Source: Dimorphilus gyrociliatus (lineage: Eukaryota; Annelida; Polychaeta; Dinophilidae). From it: a stretch of 64,000 nt of DNA. Shown here in pieces: positions 63,073 to 64,000 of the stretch (its first letter is position 1; every line of letters begins with the position of its first letter). The stretch is taken from positions 1,426,001 through 1,490,000 of the forward strand of contig CAJFCJ010000008.1 of NCBI GenBank assembly GCA_904063045.1, in the 5' to 3' direction. A model generated the notes under the pieces. It searched no databases, was not told the DNA's origin, and saw only the letters and a list, made by a program, of their open reading frames with translations. The position numbers and the translations under genes were made by a program.

Positions 63073-64000
63073 GTCTTTTCTTATGCAAAAGTGAGAAGAT
63101 TTAACAGCGAAAATAGCTGTTTATTATTCATTTGTTTATACTCTTATTTGGTCTTCCATTTTGTAGTTTGAAGGAGTAAGGGTTCCAAAGGAGGTTATGC
63201 TTCTTCAAAAGGTTCAACACGTTGATGGCGTAATAAAACTGATTGAATATTTTGATACAGAGGAGTGTTTTGTACTAGTTTTGGAAAGACCAAAATCGGT
63301 AGTTGACCTTTTCGATTATATATCAGGAAAGTTAGTGATTGACGAAGATGAAGCAAGGAGATTTTTGAAAGAGACTGTCAAAATTTTGGTAGCTTGTCAT
63401 GAAGCAGGAGTTACTCATCGCGATCTGAAAGACGAAAATCTACTGGTCGATTTGGAGAATGGTAAATTAAAATTAATAGATTTTGGATCAGGAGCATACA
63501 CAAAGGAAACGCTTTACGACGAGTACGAAGGTATTGATTTGTTTTGTATTTCCTGTTTTGTCATTAGACTAAATAGATATACATACATGTTTGACCCTAA
63601 TTTCGGACAATGATGTTAAATTTTGAATTAAAGTGCTTGAGAAAATCTGCTTCTCCTATCAAACAAAATAATTATATAAAATATTAAATATTCTGCTGTC
63701 AATGTAAAAATTTGACATTTCCAATGAAGTATATTTTTACAATTAGCATATGACCCAGTTTAAGACCACTACCTAAAACAGAAAATCTGAGAATATACCC
63801 TAAAAACCTTTAGTAATTGATTATAACAGAAAAATATCAAATTTACATGAATTTGGACTGAAACCAGCTTCTTTTTCAGGTACAAGAGTTTATAGTCCAC
63901 CAGAATGGATTGTTCATAGGAGATATTTCTATGGGCCTATGACAGTCTGGTCACTAGGTATATTACTATATAACATGGTCTGTGGAGACATTCCTTTCGA
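61797..64000 (+). CDS. PIM-family serine/threonine kinase, 5' part (cut by window end)
   Basis: Exons are 61797-61803 (7 nt, ATG GGT G), 62184-62281, 62777-62824, 63167-63530 and 63880 to beyond 64000, in phase. The kinase core starts at once: glycine loop [16 protein letters not shown] catalytic lysine, then the hinge [16 protein letters not shown], whose ERP proline is the hallmark of PIM kinases. The catalytic loop is [10 protein letters not shown], the metal site DFGSGA, and [10 protein letters not shown] is at the P+1 loop; [18 protein letters not shown] follows. PIM kinases are constitutively active and promote growth and survival in vertebrates. The tiny first exon is a prediction from frame and splice sites (G/GTGAGT donor); another upstream first exon is possible. 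The 3' end, including the rest of the C-lobe, lies outside the window. Confidence 0.92.
63042..63068 (+). repeat. (AAT)n microsatellite
   Basis: Nine perfect or near-perfect AAT units in intron 3 of the PIM-family kinase gene. Confidence 0.85.

Noticed and set aside
1-64000. Transposons, retroviral or viral insertions, CRISPR arrays, rRNA
   Set aside because: No reverse transcriptase, integrase or transposase motif, no long terminal or inverted repeats, and no spaced direct repeats were found by eye.

Overview
The window is eukaryotic nuclear DNA, strongly AT-rich. Genes are split by spliceosomal GT-AG introns, many of them 50-120 nt. The gene set (three neuropeptide GPCRs, a type I PKA regulatory subunit, meteorin-like, C16orf89-like, TMEM220-like, a ZP-domain protein, a PIM-family kinase and ABCG2-like half-transporters) is that of a bilaterian animal. 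Meteorin, TMEM220 and C16orf89 are, to my knowledge, absent from the usual insect models, so a spiralian or other non-insect invertebrate is my best guess; the species is not identified. All exon models below were built by hand from splice sites, reading-frame phase and protein similarity.

Layout. 76-1272 (+): single-exon allatostatin-C/somatostatin-type GPCR. 1.3-14.2 kb: gene-poor AT-rich DNA. 14219-17646 (-): three-exon meteorin-like secreted protein. 20635-25929 (-): complete nine-exon PKA RI subunit of 381 aa. 26359-36025 (+): two intact ABCG2-like genes, an internally deleted ABCG pseudogene and two stray terminal-exon remnants. 36348-38938 (-): a fourth ABCG gene of a different intron type. 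41275-43610 (+): GnRH/AKH/corazonin-type receptor in seven exons. 44534-44884 (-): unknown small single-pass membrane protein. 45070-45504 (-): TMEM220-like protein. 46841-48652 (+): C16orf89/UPF0764 homologue. 50124-52237 (+): NPY/sNPF/PrRP-like GPCR in two exons. 54640-56532 (-): secreted ZP-domain protein with an SRCR-like N-terminal module. 58479-61152 (+): fifth ABCG gene. 61797-64000 (+): PIM-family kinase, running off the right edge.

Themes. The ABCG2-like family has expanded locally and is turning over, by tandem copies, an inverted copy, a pseudogene and exon debris. It splits into two subgroups that differ in intron layout and in cysteines of the last extracellular loop. Three peptide-hormone GPCRs lie in the same 52 kb. 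PRKAR1 and the first ABCG gene share a divergent promoter of about 430 bp with a clear TATA/Inr pair on the ABCG side. A recurring CTCF-like motif (core AG[A/G][T/G]GGC) lies between or next to many of the genes and is the most interesting pattern not explained by coding sequence. I found no transposon, CRISPR array, rRNA or convincing tRNA.
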